Source of the DNA: Serratia nevei
GTDB lineage: Bacteria; Pseudomonadota; Gammaproteobacteria; Enterobacterales; Enterobacteriaceae
DNA length: 64,000 bases
Assembly (NCBI RefSeq): GCF_037948395.1
Contig: NZ_CP149940.1
Coordinates: 5,270,001-5,334,000 of the forward strand
Direction of reading: 5' to 3'
In this document: piece by piece, positions 24,599 to 34,904 of the stretch
Layout of the letters: each line of letters starts with the position of its first letter
Position numbering within the stretch: the first letter of the stretch is position 1
The notes under the pieces: generated by a model
The model's input: only the letters and a program-made list of their open reading frames with translations
What the model was told of the DNA's origin: nothing
The model's database searches: none
Program-made: the position numbers and the translations under genes

Positions 24599-25288
24599 AT
24601 GCCGCTAAATGCACAACAACAGGCCGCCCAACGCAATCTTTCTTATCTGCTTGCAGAGAAACTCGGCCAACAAATTCTGGCGGGCGATTATCAGGCCGGC
24701 AGCATCCTGCCCGGTGAAATGGAACTGGGCGAGCAATTCGGCGTCAGCCGCACCGCAGTACGCGAAGCAGTAAAGATGTTAGCCGCCAAAGGCATGTTGT
24801 TGCCGCGCCCACGTATCGGCACCCGCGTGATGCCGCAAAGCCAATGGAATTTTCTCGATCAGGATTTACTGACCTGGTGGATGACGCGGGAAAACTTCGA
24901 TCAGGTGATGCAACACTTCCTTATCCTGCGCACTTCGCTGGAGCCGCAGGCCTGCGCGTTGGCGGCAAACCACGCCAGCCCGCAGCAAACCAAGCTGCTG
25001 GCGGAGCTGATGGCGGAAATGCGCGCGCTGCATACCCAGTTTGATCGCGAGCGTTGGATCCAGGTCGATACCCAATTCCACCAGCTCATCTACGAGGCCA
25101 GCGGCAACCCGTTCCTGACCTCGTTCGCCAACCTGTTCAGTTCGGTGTACCAAAGCTACTTCCGCGCCATCACCGGCAATGAAGTGATCAAGCTGCGCCA
25201 TCATCAGGCTATCGTCGATGCGATACTCGCCGGAGACAGCGCCGGCGCGCTCGTCGCCTGCCAGGTGCTGCTGAAAGAGAAAGACTAG
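24599..25288 (+). CDS. yieP: FadR/GntR-family transcriptional regulator YieP
   Basis: 229 aa against 230 in E. coli. An N-terminal winged helix-turn-helix includes GSILPGEMELGEQFGVSRTAVREAVKMLAAKG near residues 33-64. The C-terminal all-helical FCD ligand domain has metal-type His residues in FHQLIYE and RHHQAIVDAI. AAGGAC precedes the ATG, and a -10-like TAAAAT lies at 24561-24566. The ligand is unknown to me. It is immediately upstream of hsrA on the same strand and divergent from the rRNA operon, the same setting as E. coli rrnC. Confidence 0.92.
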   Translation: MPLNAQQQAAQRNLSYLLAEKLGQQILAGDYQAGSILPGEMELGEQFGVSRTAVREAVKMLAAKGMLLPRPRIGTRVMPQSQWNFLDQDLLTWWMTRENFDQVMQHFLILRTSLEPQACALAANHASPQQTKLLAELMAEMRALHTQFDRERWIQVDTQFHQLIYEASGNPFLTSFANLFSSVYQSYFRAITGNEVIKLRHHQAIVDAILAGDSAGALVACQVLLKEKD

Positions 25289-25355
25289 ACACGCTCCCCG
25301 CTTATATATAGAAGAAAGAGACGAGGGACAGACGACCATTTAACCAGGACCGACC

Positions 25356-26771
25356 ATGACCCAATCCGCGCGCAGTATGGCAGGACTACCGTGGATCGCC
25401 GCAATGGCGTTCTTTATGCAGGCGCTGGACGCCACCATCCTTAACACCGCGCTGCCGGCGATCGCCCAAAGCCTGGGGCGTTCACCGCTGGCGATGCAAT
25501 CGGCCGTCATCAGCTACACGCTGACGGTGGCGATGCTGATCCCGGTCAGCGGCTGGCTGGCGGACCGCTTCGGCACCCGCCGCGTGTTCATCTTCGCCGT
25601 GACGTTATTCACCCTTGGCTCGCTGCTGTGCGCCCTGTCCCCTACGTTAAGCGTGCTGGTCGCCTCTCGCGTGCTGCAAGGCATCGGCGGCGCGATGATG
25701 ATGCCGGTCGCGCGGTTGGCGCTGCTGCGCGCCTATCCGCGCAGCGAACTGCTGCCGGTGCTGAACTTCGTCACCATGCCCGGCCTGGTCGGGCCGATTC
25801 TCGGGCCGCTGCTGGGCGGCTGGCTGGTCACCTACGCCACCTGGCACTGGATTTTCCTGATCAATATCCCTATCGGCCTGCTCGGCATCGTCTATGCGCG
25901 CAAGTACATGCCGGACTTCACCACGCCCAAGCGCCGCTTCGATTTCCTTGGCTTCATGCTGTTCGGCCTGAGCCTGGTGCTGATCTCTACCGGGCTGGAG
26001 CTGTTTGGCGAGCGGGTGCTGGCGAGCTACATTTCGCTGGGCATTCTGCTCAGCGGCTTCGTGATGCTGTTCGGCTATATCGCGCACGCACGCCGCCATC
26101 CTCAGCCGCTGATCGGTCTCGACCTGTTCAAAACCCGCACCTTCTCGGTCGGTATCGCCGGCAACGTCGCCTCCAGGCTGGGAACCGGCTGCGTGCCGTT
26201 TTTAATGCCGCTCATGCTGCAGGTGGGATTCGGCTATACGGCGATCGTCGCCGGCTGCATGATGGCGCCGACCGCCATCGGTTCGCTGATGGCGAAATCC
26301 ACCGTCACTCAGGTGCTGCGCTGGTTCGGCTACCGTAAAACGCTGGTCGGCATCACCGTTATCATCGGGGTGCTGATCGCCCAGTTCGCCCTGCAAAGCC
26401 CGGGCATGCCGCTGTGGCTGATGATCCTGCCGCTGTTCGTGCTGGGCATGGCGATGTCCACCCAGTTCACCGCCATGAACACCATCAGCCTGGCGGATTT
26501 GAACGACGCCAACGCCAGCGCCGGCAACAGCGTCCTGGCGGTCACCCAGCAGCTGTCCATCAGCTTCGGCGTGGCAATCAGCGCGGCGGTGCTGCGTTTT
26601 TACGAATCCCTGTCGTTAGGCACCATGATCGACCACTTCCATTACACCTTTATCACCATGGGGATCGTCACCGTGGCGTCGGCGCTGGTGTTTATGTTGC
26701 TGAGAAGGAAGGATGGCCGCAATTTGATCAGCGGCCAGGAAAGCAAGAAAGAAGCGAAGGCGGCCAGTTAA
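25356..26771 (+). CDS. hsrA: MFS transporter HsrA (YieO), DHA2 drug:H+ antiporter type
   Basis: 471 aa against 475 in E. coli. It is a 14-helix major-facilitator protein of the inner membrane. The antiporter motif A is [11 protein letters not shown], motif C-like [13 protein letters not shown] follows, and [14 protein letters not shown] is the DHA2 helix-1 signature. Multidrug export is assumed from the family; the physiological substrate is unknown. AGGACCGACC precedes the ATG. It is likely co-transcribed with yieP (67-nt gap). Its TAA overlaps the converging rbsR stop within GTTAAC. Confidence 0.92.
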   Translation: MTQSARSMAGLPWIAAMAFFMQALDATILNTALPAIAQSLGRSPLAMQSAVISYTLTVAMLIPVSGWLADRFGTRRVFIFAVTLFTLGSLLCALSPTLSVLVASRVLQGIGGAMMMPVARLALLRAYPRSELLPVLNFVTMPGLVGPILGPLLGGWLVTYATWHWIFLINIPIGLLGIVYARKYMPDFTTPKRRFDFLGFMLFGLSLVLISTGLELFGERVLASYISLGILLSGFVMLFGYIAHARRHPQPLIGLDLFKTRTFSVGIAGNVASRLGTGCVPFLMPLMLQVGFGYTAIVAGCMMAPTAIGSLMAKSTVTQVLRWFGYRKTLVGITVIIGVLIAQFALQSPGMPLWLMILPLFVLGMAMSTQFTAMNTISLADLNDANASAGNSVLAVTQQLSISFGVAISAAVLRFYESLSLGTMIDHFHYTFITMGIVTVASALVFMLLRRKDGRNLISGQESKKEAKAAS

Positions 26772-27760
26772 CGGCGGCCCACCGAGGCGCGTTCCACCAG
26801 CTCGGGCGTCAGCACCAGCACCTGGGGCGCGCGCTCCGGGTTTTGCAGGCGATTGATCAGCGCATCGATCGCCAGTTCGCCCAGCGAATCCTTCGGCTGA
26901 TGAATGGTGCTCAGCGGCGGCGCCAGATAACGCGCCAACTCAATGTCATCGTAGCCCATCACCGCCATATCCTGCGGCACGGAAAGCCCGGCCTGATATA
27001 GCGCCTGATAAACGCCCACCGCCACCGCGTCGTTACCGGCGAACACCGCATGCGGCGGCTCGTCCAGCGCCAGCAGTTGGCGCATGGCGTTCACGCCGCC
27101 CTCAAACTCAAAGTCGCAATGCACTTCATACCCTGGCGGAACCGGCAATCCGGCGCGCCGCATCGCGTTGCGATAGCCTTCCAGTCGGTGACGGGCGGTG
27201 GTTTTATCCTGCGGGCCGGCGATGCAGGCGATCTTGCGGTAACCGCAGGCGATCAGATGATCGGTCGCCATCTCGCCGCCCAGCAGCGAGTTATCCTGAA
27301 TAATGTCGTTGGCGCCCTCGAACGGCGCCCAGTCCATCATGACGATCGGCAGTGACGGGTAGCGGCTCAGGGCATCTTGCGATGGCCGGTGGTTTTCGGT
27401 GCACATCAGCAGCAAACCGTCGACGCGCTTTTGCAGCAGCGTCTCCATACTGCGGTTCATGCGCGCGGCGTCTTCTTCGGTGTTGCACAGGATCAGGCTG
27501 TAGCCGCGTTCATAGCAGCTGCGCTCCACGCCACGCACCACTTCGGCATAAAACGGGTTGTTACTGGCGGTCACCAGCATGCCGATGGTGCGCGTCTGAT
27601 TGAGCTTCAGGCTGCGCGCCAGCGCGGAAGGCGCATAGTTCAGCTGTTCCACGGCCGCCATGACCTTGTCGCGCACGCTGTCGCTGACAAAGCGATTGTT
27701 GTTGACCACATGCGAAACGGTAGAGGTTGAAACGCCCGCCAGGCGGGCGACATCTTTCAT
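26768..27760 (-). CDS. rbsR: Ribose operon repressor RbsR (LacI family)
   Basis: 330 aa, as in E. coli. The LacI helix-turn-helix ([21 protein letters not shown]) is at the extreme N-terminus, followed by a periplasmic-binding-protein-like ribose domain. I start at 27760, which gives [10 protein letters not shown]; the in-frame extension to 27811 runs back into rbsK and is not conserved. It follows rbsK by 13 nt at the end of the rbs operon. Its presumed operators are the two CGAAACGTTTCG palindromes before rbsD. Confidence 0.95.
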   Translation of the reverse strand: MKDVARLAGVSTSTVSHVVNNNRFVSDSVRDKVMAAVEQLNYAPSALARSLKLNQTRTIGMLVTASNNPFYAEVVRGVERSCYERGYSLILCNTEEDAARMNRSMETLLQKRVDGLLLMCTENHRPSQDALSRYPSLPIVMMDWAPFEGANDIIQDNSLLGGEMATDHLIACGYRKIACIAGPQDKTTARHRLEGYRNAMRRAGLPVPPGYEVHCDFEFEGGVNAMRQLLALDEPPHAVFAGNDAVAVGVYQALYQAGLSVPQDMAVMGYDDIELARYLAPPLSTIHQPKDSLGELAIDALINRLQNPERAPQVLVLTPELVERASVGRR

Positions 27761-27773
27761 GGTGGCCAAAGGA

Positions 27774-28700
27774 TCACCCCTGCTGCTGCAAGAAGGCGTC
27801 GATCTCTTCACGCCACGGCACCGAAGGCTGCGCGCCAGGGCGGGTCACGGCGATCGCCGCCGCCGCATGGGCGAAACGCACCGCGTCGGCCATGATCTTG
27901 CCTTCCAACAGAGCTGTGACCAGCGCACCATTAAAGGTATCGCCGGCGGCGATGGTATCCACCGCTTGCACCTTGAAGCCGGGCACCAGTTTGCCGTTGC
28001 CGTTTTCGCTCAGCCACACGCCGCGGCTGCCAAGGGTGATGATCACCGTCGCGATGCCCTTGTCGTGCAGCGCCTGCGCCGCGCGCGCCGCATCGGCGTC
28101 GTTGTCCACGGCGATGCCGGTCAGGCGCTGGGCTTCGGTTTCATTCGGAGTGATCATATCGATCATGCCCAGCAGCTCGTCCGGCAGCTCACGCGCCGGG
28201 GCCGGGTTGAGGATCACTTGCGTGTGATGCTGCTTCGCCAGGCGGGCGGCGGCGATCACCGTATCCAGCGGCGACTCCAACTGCATCAGCAAAGCGTCGG
28301 CATCGATCACTTTTTGTTGGTAGCGCGCCAGGTAATCCGGCGTCACCGCGGCGTTGGCGCCGGCATCGATGCCGATCACGTTCTCGCCTTCGGCGTTGAC
28401 GAAGATCAGCGCCACGCCGGTGGCGCTGTCGGCGATGGCTTCAATCGGTTGGGTATCAATGCGATCGCTCGCCAGCTGCCGGCGGACACGTTCGCCGATG
28501 TCGTCAGCGCCCACGCAGGCGATAAAGGCGATCTCCGCCCCGCTGCGCCCGGCCGCCACCGCCTGATTCGCGCCCTTGCCGCCAAACGCCACCTTATACT
28601 GTTTCCCGATCACCGTTTCGCCCGGGTGGGGGAACTGTTCAATATTGAGGATATGGTCGGCATTGATGCTGCCAAGAACCACCAGCTTACCTGTTTCCAT
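27774..28700 (-). CDS. rbsK: Ribokinase RbsK
   Basis: 308 aa against 309 in E. coli. It phosphorylates ribose to ribose 5-phosphate in the cytosol. PfkB signatures are [15 protein letters not shown] near residues 34-48 and [14 protein letters not shown], holding the catalytic Asp, near 240. I prefer ATG 28700 ([10 protein letters not shown]), with AGGA 9 nt upstream. The alternative ATG at 28727 adds nine unconserved residues, lacks a clear ribosome site and lies in the arm of a strong hairpin. It sits between rbsB and rbsR. Confidence 0.93.
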   Translation of the reverse strand: METGKLVVLGSINADHILNIEQFPHPGETVIGKQYKVAFGGKGANQAVAAGRSGAEIAFIACVGADDIGERVRRQLASDRIDTQPIEAIADSATGVALIFVNAEGENVIGIDAGANAAVTPDYLARYQQKVIDADALLMQLESPLDTVIAAARLAKQHHTQVILNPAPARELPDELLGMIDMITPNETEAQRLTGIAVDNDADAARAAQALHDKGIATVIITLGSRGVWLSENGNGKLVPGFKVQAVDTIAAGDTFNGALVTALLEGKIMADAVRFAHAAAAIAVTRPGAQPSVPWREEIDAFLQQQG

Positions 28701-28720
28701 CGCATTGATTCCTGAATTGC

Positions 28721-28752
28721 GCGCCATCGTAAACGCCCCGTTCCGATGGCGC
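28721..28752 (-). repeat. Intercistronic hairpin between rbsB and rbsK
   Basis: A perfect 9-bp inverted repeat, GCGCCATCG-N14-CGATGGCGC, without a T-run follows the rbsB stop by 9 nt. It probably shields the 3' end of the rbsDACB message and lowers rbsK expression relative to rbsB. Confidence 0.6.
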
Positions 28753-28761
28753 TGGTATGAC

Positions 28762-29652
28762 TTACTGAGTGACCAGTTTCAAATCGACCGGGATGGTCGC
28801 CGGCACTTTTTCGCCTTTCAGCACTTTATCGGCGGTTTCCACACCGATCACGCCGATCTGATCGGGACGCTGCGCCACGGTCGCCGCCAGCTTACCGCCT
28901 TCGACCGCTTTCACGCCGTCAGCGGTGCCGTCGAAGCCTACCACGATCACGTCGGTTTTACCGGCGGTTTGCAGCGCGCGCAGCGCACCCAGCGCCATTT
29001 CATCGTTCTGAGCGAACACCGCCTGCACATCCGGGTGCGCAGTCAGCAGGTTCTGCATCACGTTCAGGCCCTTGGTGCGATCGAAATCGGCCGGCTGGCT
29101 GGCCAACAGTTTGAATTTATTCTGATCCAGCGACTGTTTGAAGCCTTCACCGCGTTCACGCGCGGCGGAAGTGCCAGCGATGCCTTCCAGCTGAATCACC
29201 TTGGCATCGGCACCCACTTTCTTGGCGATGAAGTCGCCGGCCATTTTGCCGCCCACGCGGTTATCCGAAGCGATGTGGCTCACCACGTCACCCTTGCTCG
29301 CCACGCGGTCCAGCGTAATGACCGGGATCTTAGCCTGGTTGGCCATCTTGATGGCGTTGCCTACCGCGTCGGAGTCGGTCGGGTTGATCAGCAGCAGCTT
29401 GGGCGCGCGCACCATCAGATCCTGCACGTTGGCCAGCTCTTTCGCCGGGTTGTTCTGGGAATCCAGCACCACCAGGTTGTAGCCCAGCTTGTTGGCCTCT
29501 TGCTGCGCACCGTCCTTCATCGAGACGAAGAACGGGTTGTTGAGGGTGGACACCACCAGCGCGATGGTGTCTTTGGCCATGGCATTGGCGCTCAGGGTGG
29601 CGCTCAGCGCGATGGCGGAAGCTAAGGTTGCCAGTTTTTTCATTTTCATCAT
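28762..29652 (-). CDS. rbsB: Periplasmic D-ribose-binding protein RbsB
   Basis: 296 aa. It is the high-affinity ribose receptor for the RbsAC importer and, with Trg, for chemotaxis. A Sec signal peptide ends in ANAMA before [16 protein letters not shown]. Ribose-contact residues appear in [26 protein letters not shown] and [18 protein letters not shown] precedes two adjacent ATGs (29652 and 29649), and either could start. It is the fourth gene of rbsDACBK-R. Confidence 0.96.
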   Translation of the reverse strand: MMKMKKLATLASAIALSATLSANAMAKDTIALVVSTLNNPFFVSMKDGAQQEANKLGYNLVVLDSQNNPAKELANVQDLMVRAPKLLLINPTDSDAVGNAIKMANQAKIPVITLDRVASKGDVVSHIASDNRVGGKMAGDFIAKKVGADAKVIQLEGIAGTSAARERGEGFKQSLDQNKFKLLASQPADFDRTKGLNVMQNLLTAHPDVQAVFAQNDEMALGALRALQTAGKTDVIVVGFDGTADGVKAVEGGKLAATVAQRPDQIGVIGVETADKVLKGEKVPATIPVDLKLVTQ

Positions 29653-29673
29653 CGTGATTCCTGTAGGGGGAGG

Positions 29674-30642
29674 TTACTTGTTGCTTTTGTTATCTACCAG
29701 AACCGCCAGCAGTATCACCACTGCCTTCACGATCATTTGGTAGTAGGAAGAAACACCCAGTAAATTCAGGCCGTTGTTCAGGAAGCCGAGGATCAGCGCC
29801 CCGATCAGCGTGCCGACGATGCGGCCCTTGCCGCCGGCCAGGCTGGTGCCGCCCAGCACCACGGCGGCGATGGCGTCCAGCTCATAGCCGGTGCCGGCGG
29901 TCGGCTGCGCCGACGACAGGCGCGCCACTTCGATCACCCCGGCCAGCGCCGCCAGCAGGCCGCACAGCGAGTAGACGATAATCTTCACTTTATCGACGCT
30001 GATGCCGGAGAGGCGGGTCGCCGCTTCGTTGCCGCCCAGGGCATAAATATAGCGGCCCAGGCGCGTATGATGCAGCATATACCAGGCGGCGATGAACACG
30101 ATCGCCATGATCCAGATCGGCGTAGGCACGCCCAGCGGGCGGCCGATGCCGAACCAGCCGAAGGTGTCGGCCACGTCGGTGAAACCGGTGTTGACCGGGC
30201 TGCCATTGGTGTACACCATGGTGACGCCGCGCAGCAGCAGCATCATCACCAGCGTGGCGATAAAGGCCTGCACTTTGCCTTTGGCGACGATCACCCCGGT
30301 GCAGGCGCCAACCGCGGCGCCCAGCGCCAGTGCCGCCGCCACCGCCACCAGCGCGTTGACCTCAAAGCCGACGATCGACGCCGCCACCGCGCCGGTCAGC
30401 GCCAGCAGCGATCCTACCGACAGATCGATGCCGGAGGTGAGGATCACCAGCGTCATCCCCACCGCCATGATGGCGTTCACCGAGGTCTGCTGCAGAATAT
30501 TGAACAGGTTGTTCAGGGTGAAGAAGTTCGGGCTCATGGAAGAGACCACGGCGATCAGCACCAGCAGCGCAATCAACGACTTCTGCTCTAACAGCCACTC
30601 TTTACTGAACCAGCGCTTAGCTGCGATAGTCTGGGAACTCAT
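29674..30642 (-). CDS. rbsC: Ribose ABC transporter permease RbsC
   Basis: 322 aa, about 8-10 membrane helices. It is a BPD_transp_2-type permease that forms the inner-membrane channel of the ribose importer. The conserved cytoplasmic coupling region includes GGNEAATRLSGISVDKVK and ELDAIAAVVLGGTSLAGGKG. The start is 6 nt after the rbsA stop and the stop is 21 nt before rbsB, fitting a single operon. Confidence 0.96.
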   Translation of the reverse strand: MSSQTIAAKRWFSKEWLLEQKSLIALLVLIAVVSSMSPNFFTLNNLFNILQQTSVNAIMAVGMTLVILTSGIDLSVGSLLALTGAVAASIVGFEVNALVAVAAALALGAAVGACTGVIVAKGKVQAFIATLVMMLLLRGVTMVYTNGSPVNTGFTDVADTFGWFGIGRPLGVPTPIWIMAIVFIAAWYMLHHTRLGRYIYALGGNEAATRLSGISVDKVKIIVYSLCGLLAALAGVIEVARLSSAQPTAGTGYELDAIAAVVLGGTSLAGGKGRIVGTLIGALILGFLNNGLNLLGVSSYYQMIVKAVVILLAVLVDNKSNK

Positions 30643-30648
30643 ATCTGA

Positions 30649-32154
30649 TTACTCCTGCTTTACGCCGTATTGCTTGCCGACGGCTGCCGCCATCAACGCT
30701 TCCTGGGTGGCCTGTTCAATCGGGAACTCGCCGCTGAGATGCCCTTCGTGCATCACCAGAATGCGATCGCTCATGCCCATCACCTCCGGCATTTCCGAAG
30801 ACACCAGAATGATGCTCAGCCCTTCCTGCTTGAACTGGTTGATTAACTGATAGATCTCTTTTTTGGCGCCAACGTCGACGCCGCGCGTCGGCTCATCGAG
30901 GATCAGTACCTTCGGGCGGGTCATCAGGCCGCGGGCGATCGCCACTTTTTGCTGATTGCCGCCGGAAAGCAGACCGATCGGCTGCTCCATCGACGGCGTT
31001 TTGATATTGAACAGCCGGATGAAATCCCCCACCGCCTGCCGCTCGTCGGCCTGTTTCAGGCTGCCGTCGGCGCGGCTGAAATAGCGCAGCGCGGTCAGCG
31101 ACATGTTTTCCTTCACCGACATGCCCAGCACCAGGCCGTCGCGTTTGCGGTCTTCCGAGATATAGACGATGCCGTTCGCCAACCCGTCCTGCGGCGAATG
31201 GGTGACCACGTCGCGACCGTCCAGGCTGACGGAGCCGGCCTTGCGCGGGGCGGCGCCGTACAGGATTTTCATCAATTCGGTGCGCCCGGCGCCCATCAGC
31301 CCGGCCACGCCGAGGATCTCGCCGCGGTACAGCGTAAAGCTGACGTCTTCAACGCCAGGACCGGAAAGGTGGCTGACGTCCAGCCGTTTTTCCCCGCGCG
31401 GCAAATCCAGGCGCGGGTACTGCTCTTCCAGCTTGCGGCCGACCATCATCTCTATCAGCGAATCTTCCTGCAGCTCGCTCACCGGCCGCTCGGCGATAAA
31501 CTGCCCGTCGCGGAATACGGTCACGTCGTCGCAGATTTCAAAAATCTCTTTCAGGCGGTGCGAGATATACACGATGCCGCGCCCTTCGGCCTTCAGCTCG
31601 TTGATCACCTTGAACAGCGAGGCAGTTTCGGTGTCGGTCAGCGCATCGGTCGGTTCATCCATGATGATCACTTTCGATTCGAAGCTCAGCACCTTGGCGA
31701 TCTCCACCATCTGCTGATCGCCGATCGACAGTTCGCCCACCAGTCGGTGGCTGCTGTAGCGCAGATTGAGACGCGCCAACAAGCGATCGGCCTCGGCGTA
31801 CATGCGCTTCCAGTCAATGCGGCCGAAACGGTTGACGAACTCGCGGCCGAGGAAGATGTTTTCCGCAATCGTCAGCTGCGGGATCAGGTTCAGCTCCTGA
31901 TGGATAATGCCGATGCCCGCTTCCTGCGAATCCTTAGGCCCGTTGAACGCCACCTCTTTACCGAGAAAATACTGGCTGCCGGCGTCTTTCTGGTAGATGC
32001 CGGTCAGCACTTTCATCATGGTGGACTTCCCGGCGCCGTTTTCTCCCACCAGCGCCATCACCTTGCCGGGATAGACGCTGAGGGCAGCGCCGGAAAGCGC
32101 CTTCACGCCGGGAAAGGCTTTATCAATCCCTTTCAGTTGCAGTAAAGGTTGCAT
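30649..32154 (-). CDS. rbsA: Ribose ABC transporter ATPase RbsA (two fused nucleotide-binding domains)
   Basis: 501 aa, the E. coli length. The N-terminal domain has Walker [10 protein letters not shown], signature [13 protein letters not shown] and Walker [12 protein letters not shown]. The C-terminal domain has a degenerate Walker A (GLMGAGRTE) with a good signature [13 protein letters not shown] and [11 protein letters not shown]. This asymmetry is normal in the sugar-importer family. It lies between rbsD and rbsC with 7- and 6-nt gaps. Confidence 0.97.
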   Translation of the reverse strand: MQPLLQLKGIDKAFPGVKALSGAALSVYPGKVMALVGENGAGKSTMMKVLTGIYQKDAGSQYFLGKEVAFNGPKDSQEAGIGIIHQELNLIPQLTIAENIFLGREFVNRFGRIDWKRMYAEADRLLARLNLRYSSHRLVGELSIGDQQMVEIAKVLSFESKVIIMDEPTDALTDTETASLFKVINELKAEGRGIVYISHRLKEIFEICDDVTVFRDGQFIAERPVSELQEDSLIEMMVGRKLEEQYPRLDLPRGEKRLDVSHLSGPGVEDVSFTLYRGEILGVAGLMGAGRTELMKILYGAAPRKAGSVSLDGRDVVTHSPQDGLANGIVYISEDRKRDGLVLGMSVKENMSLTALRYFSRADGSLKQADERQAVGDFIRLFNIKTPSMEQPIGLLSGGNQQKVAIARGLMTRPKVLILDEPTRGVDVGAKKEIYQLINQFKQEGLSIILVSSEMPEVMGMSDRILVMHEGHLSGEFPIEQATQEALMAAAVGKQYGVKQE

Positions 32155-32161
32155 ACGCGCC

Positions 32162-32581
32162 TCAGAAAGTTACGCCGGCGCACAGGATCACGTTCGCGTA
32201 AGGCGAACACTCCCCGCTGCGGATCACCGCCCGGCTGTGCCCGGTTTGCGCTTTAAACGCCTGATGGCTGATATAGCGCACGCTGATGGTATTGCCCTGG
32301 CGTTGACCCAATGCGGTCAGTTCAGCCAACAGTGCCTCGTGGAGCGACGGATTCTGTTTCACGATCTCTTCCGCCAGGATGGCGCTTTCTACCTGCATCT
32401 CTTGCGTGACCGCCGCGAACACCTGCATGAAGGTCGGCACGCCCTGCGTCAGCGCCAGATCGATGCGCTGCGTTTCCGTCGGTATCGGCAGGCCCGCATC
32501 GCACAGGGTGAGCTGGTCGGTATGCCCCAGCCGGGCAATCACGGCAGACACGTCGGAATTCAGTAATACGCCTTTTTTCAT
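32162..32581 (-). CDS. rbsD: D-ribose pyranase RbsD
   Basis: 139 aa, as in E. coli. It speeds conversion of beta-pyranose ribose to the furanose used by ribokinase. The family features [23 protein letters not shown] (catalytic His near 20) and the C-terminus [14 protein letters not shown] are present. It is the first gene of the rbs operon. The promoter and RbsR operators lie just upstream. Confidence 0.96.
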   Translation of the reverse strand: MKKGVLLNSDVSAVIARLGHTDQLTLCDAGLPIPTETQRIDLALTQGVPTFMQVFAAVTQEMQVESAILAEEIVKQNPSLHEALLAELTALGQRQGNTISVRYISHQAFKAQTGHSRAVIRSGECSPYANVILCAGVTF

Positions 32582-32595
32582 CTTCTCACTCCGCT

Positions 32596-32689
32596 AGCGA
32601 AACGTTTCGCTCTCTGGGGGAGTTTAAAAAAACGGCAGGGGAAGGCAACCGGGACAATGCAGAAGTGTGATCGCTATCGAAACGTTTCG
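32596..32689 (-). promoter_or_regulatory. rbsD promoter with two RbsR operators 80 bp apart
   Basis: Two copies of the 12-bp palindrome CGAAACGTTTCG lie at 32598-32609 (extended to AGCGAAACGTTTCGCT, 32596-32611) and 32678-32689, with centres 80 bp apart. Between them a minus-strand -35 TTGCCT (32643-32648), 16-bp spacer and -10 TAAACT (32621-32626) form a candidate promoter. The first operator would then lie at the transcription start and the second near -70. A TGTGA half-site at 32666-32670 may be part of a CRP site. LacI-family binding to GAAACGTTTC is established for RbsR; looping is my inference. Confidence 0.75.
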
Positions 32690-32710
32690 TTCACGCACGG
32701 ACAAAGCACA

Positions 32711-32740
32711 AACAAAAGGGGCTCAGCCATGCTGAGCCCC
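32711..32740 (-). terminator. Terminator of kup
   Basis: Minus-strand GGGGCTCAGC-ATG-GCTGAGCCCC (32718-32740) is followed by TTTTGTT, 12 nt past the kup stop. Confidence 0.85.
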
Positions 32741-32752
32741 TTATCAGGCGGG

Positions 32753-34621
32753 TTAAATCTCGACCTGCGTGCCGAGCTCGATCACCCGGTTCGGCGGGAT
32801 CTCAAACTGATCCGGCGCGCGCAGCGCGTTGCGGCTCAGGGCGACGAACAGTTTACCGCGCAAATAGAGGTACCACGGCCGCTTGGTGAGGATCAGCGAT
32901 TCATGGGACATGAAGAACGAGGTCTCCGACATGCGGCACGGCAACCCTTCCAACCCGCAGCGGTGGAACACCTCCTCGACGTTCGGTGTTTCGCGCCAGC
33001 CGTAGCTGGCGACCACCCGCCAGAAGGTCGGCGACAGCTGTTCGATGGTCACCCGACGCACGTTATGCACGTAAGGCGCATCCTCGGTGCGCAGCGTCAG
33101 CAGCACCACGCGCTCATGCAGCACCTTGTTGTGCTTCAGGTTGTGCAACAGCGCAAAAGGAATGACGTTGGTGGCGCGCGACATGAACACCGCGGTACCC
33201 GGCACCCGCACCGGCGGCGATTTCTCCAGCGAGGCAATCATCGCCTCCAGCGAGTTGCCGTGTTCATGCAGGCGGCGCAGCAGGCGGAAGCGCTCGCTCT
33301 TCCAAGTGGTCATAATGAGGAACATCACCAGCGCCAAGGTCAGCGGCAACCAGCCGCCGGAGAACAGCTTCAGGGCGTTGGCGGAGAACATCGGCACGTC
33401 GATGATCAGCAAGATGGTCACGATGCCGATCGCCAGGAAGCGATTCCAGTGCCAGTTGTTGATCGCCACCGAGGTGACCAGAATGCTGGTCAGCACCATG
33501 GTGCCGGTGACGGCGATGCCGTACGCCGCTGCCAGGTTGCTGGAGTGTTCGAACCCGATGATCACCAGCACCACCGAGATGTACAGCGTCCAGTTGATCA
33601 CCGGAATATAGATCTGGCCGGATTCCATTTCCGAGGTGTGAATGATGCGCATCGGCGACAGATAGCCCAGGCGCACCGCCTGGCGGGTCAGCGAGAAGAC
33701 GCCGGAAATTACCGCCTGCGAGGCGATAACCGTCGCCAGGGTCGCCAGAATCAGCAGCGGGATCAGCGCCCAGTCGGGCGCCAACAGGAAGAACGGGTTT
33801 TTGATCGCCTCTGGGTTTTTCAGCAGCAGCGCGCCCTGGCCGAAGTAGTTGAGCACCAGCGAAGGCAGCACCACGGTGAACCAGGCCAGGCGAATCGGGA
33901 ACTTGCCGAAGTGCCCCATATCGGCATACAGCGCCTCGACGCCGGTGATCGACAACACCACCGCCCCCAGCGCGAAGAACGACACCTTCTTATATTCCAT
34001 GAAGAAGTTGAGCGCCCATTTGGGATTCAGCGCCTGCAGCACTTCCGGGTTCGAAATGATGCTGCGCGCGCCCAGCACCGCCAACACGATGAACCACAGC
34101 AGCATCACCGGAGCGAACAGCTTGCCGACGCTGCCGGTACCGTGCTTTTGAATGGCGAACAGCAGCGTGAGTACCAGAATGGAGAGCGGCACGATATAGG
34201 CGTCAAGCGCAGGCGCGGCGATTTCCAGCCCCTCGATCGCCGACATCACCGAGATAGCCGGGGTGATCACCACCTCGCCATAGAAGAAGCTGCCGCCGAT
34301 CAGGCCCAGTATCACCAGCACCGCGGTGGTGCGCGCCGAGGTGTTGCGCCCGGCCAGCGACATCAGCGTCAGGATACCGCCCTCGCCGGCGTTGTCCGCG
34401 CGCATCACGTAGGTGAGATATTTGAGGGAAACGATCACGATCAGCATCCAGAAAATCAGCGACAGGAAGCCGAAAACCACGTCTGGACGAACATCGAAGC
34501 CGTAATGGCCGGAGAAACACTCTCTCAGCGTATAGAGAGGGCTGGTGCCGATATCACCGTAGACCACGCCGATGGCCGCCAGGGTTACCGCCGATAAGGA
34601 CTGCTTATGCTCTGCGCTCAT
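32753..34621 (-). CDS. kup: Low-affinity potassium:proton symporter Kup (TrkD)
   Basis: 622 aa, the same as in E. coli. It is a 12-helix inner-membrane K+ importer (KUP/HAK/KT family) important at low pH. The signature [17 protein letters not shown] is near residue 18, followed by [15 protein letters not shown] and [17 protein letters not shown]. The C-terminal cytoplasmic domain ends [16 protein letters not shown] start at 34621 (MSAEHKQSL) because the further in-frame extension is not conserved. It is divergent from ravA and has its own terminator. Confidence 0.96.
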   Translation of the reverse strand: MSAEHKQSLSAVTLAAIGVVYGDIGTSPLYTLRECFSGHYGFDVRPDVVFGFLSLIFWMLIVIVSLKYLTYVMRADNAGEGGILTLMSLAGRNTSARTTAVLVILGLIGGSFFYGEVVITPAISVMSAIEGLEIAAPALDAYIVPLSILVLTLLFAIQKHGTGSVGKLFAPVMLLWFIVLAVLGARSIISNPEVLQALNPKWALNFFMEYKKVSFFALGAVVLSITGVEALYADMGHFGKFPIRLAWFTVVLPSLVLNYFGQGALLLKNPEAIKNPFFLLAPDWALIPLLILATLATVIASQAVISGVFSLTRQAVRLGYLSPMRIIHTSEMESGQIYIPVINWTLYISVVLVIIGFEHSSNLAAAYGIAVTGTMVLTSILVTSVAINNWHWNRFLAIGIVTILLIIDVPMFSANALKLFSGGWLPLTLALVMFLIMTTWKSERFRLLRRLHEHGNSLEAMIASLEKSPPVRVPGTAVFMSRATNVIPFALLHNLKHNKVLHERVVLLTLRTEDAPYVHNVRRVTIEQLSPTFWRVVASYGWRETPNVEEVFHRCGLEGLPCRMSETSFFMSHESLILTKRPWYLYLRGKLFVALSRNALRAPDQFEIPPNRVIELGTQVEI

Positions 34622-34904
34622 AATTCGTTTCTTTATCAGAACATCCGTTAGCGATGCATCCGCATCAGGCAAAATACGGGCTCAAAGATCCGTCACGCCC
34701 ACCAGAAAGCCGCACAGTATGCACCATTTATACGGCTTGCCTACCCTTATATCAGAGCCGAAAAATAAACAAAATGTGAACCGGACATCCGGTACAACTT
34801 AGAAAAATATTACTAATCAATAAGCTATACCACTAAAAATAATGGTGGTTTATCATCGGATTATCGACCAAGATTGGCTAACTCTCGGACAATGCGACAA
34901 TTAT
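34622..34904. promoter_or_regulatory. kup-ravA divergent intergenic region with an inverted repeat
   Basis: It is AT-rich and holds no gene. A perfect 6-2-6 palindrome, ACCGGA-CA-TCCGGT, lies at 34780-34793, about 110 bp before ravA, and is a candidate operator. Several AT-rich hexamers could be -10 elements, but I cannot choose one. Confidence 0.35.

Noticed and set aside
32657..34597. 646-codon plus-strand open frame opposite kup
   Set aside because: Shadow frame; the product is an extreme His/Gln/Arg polymer and would start inside the rbs control region.
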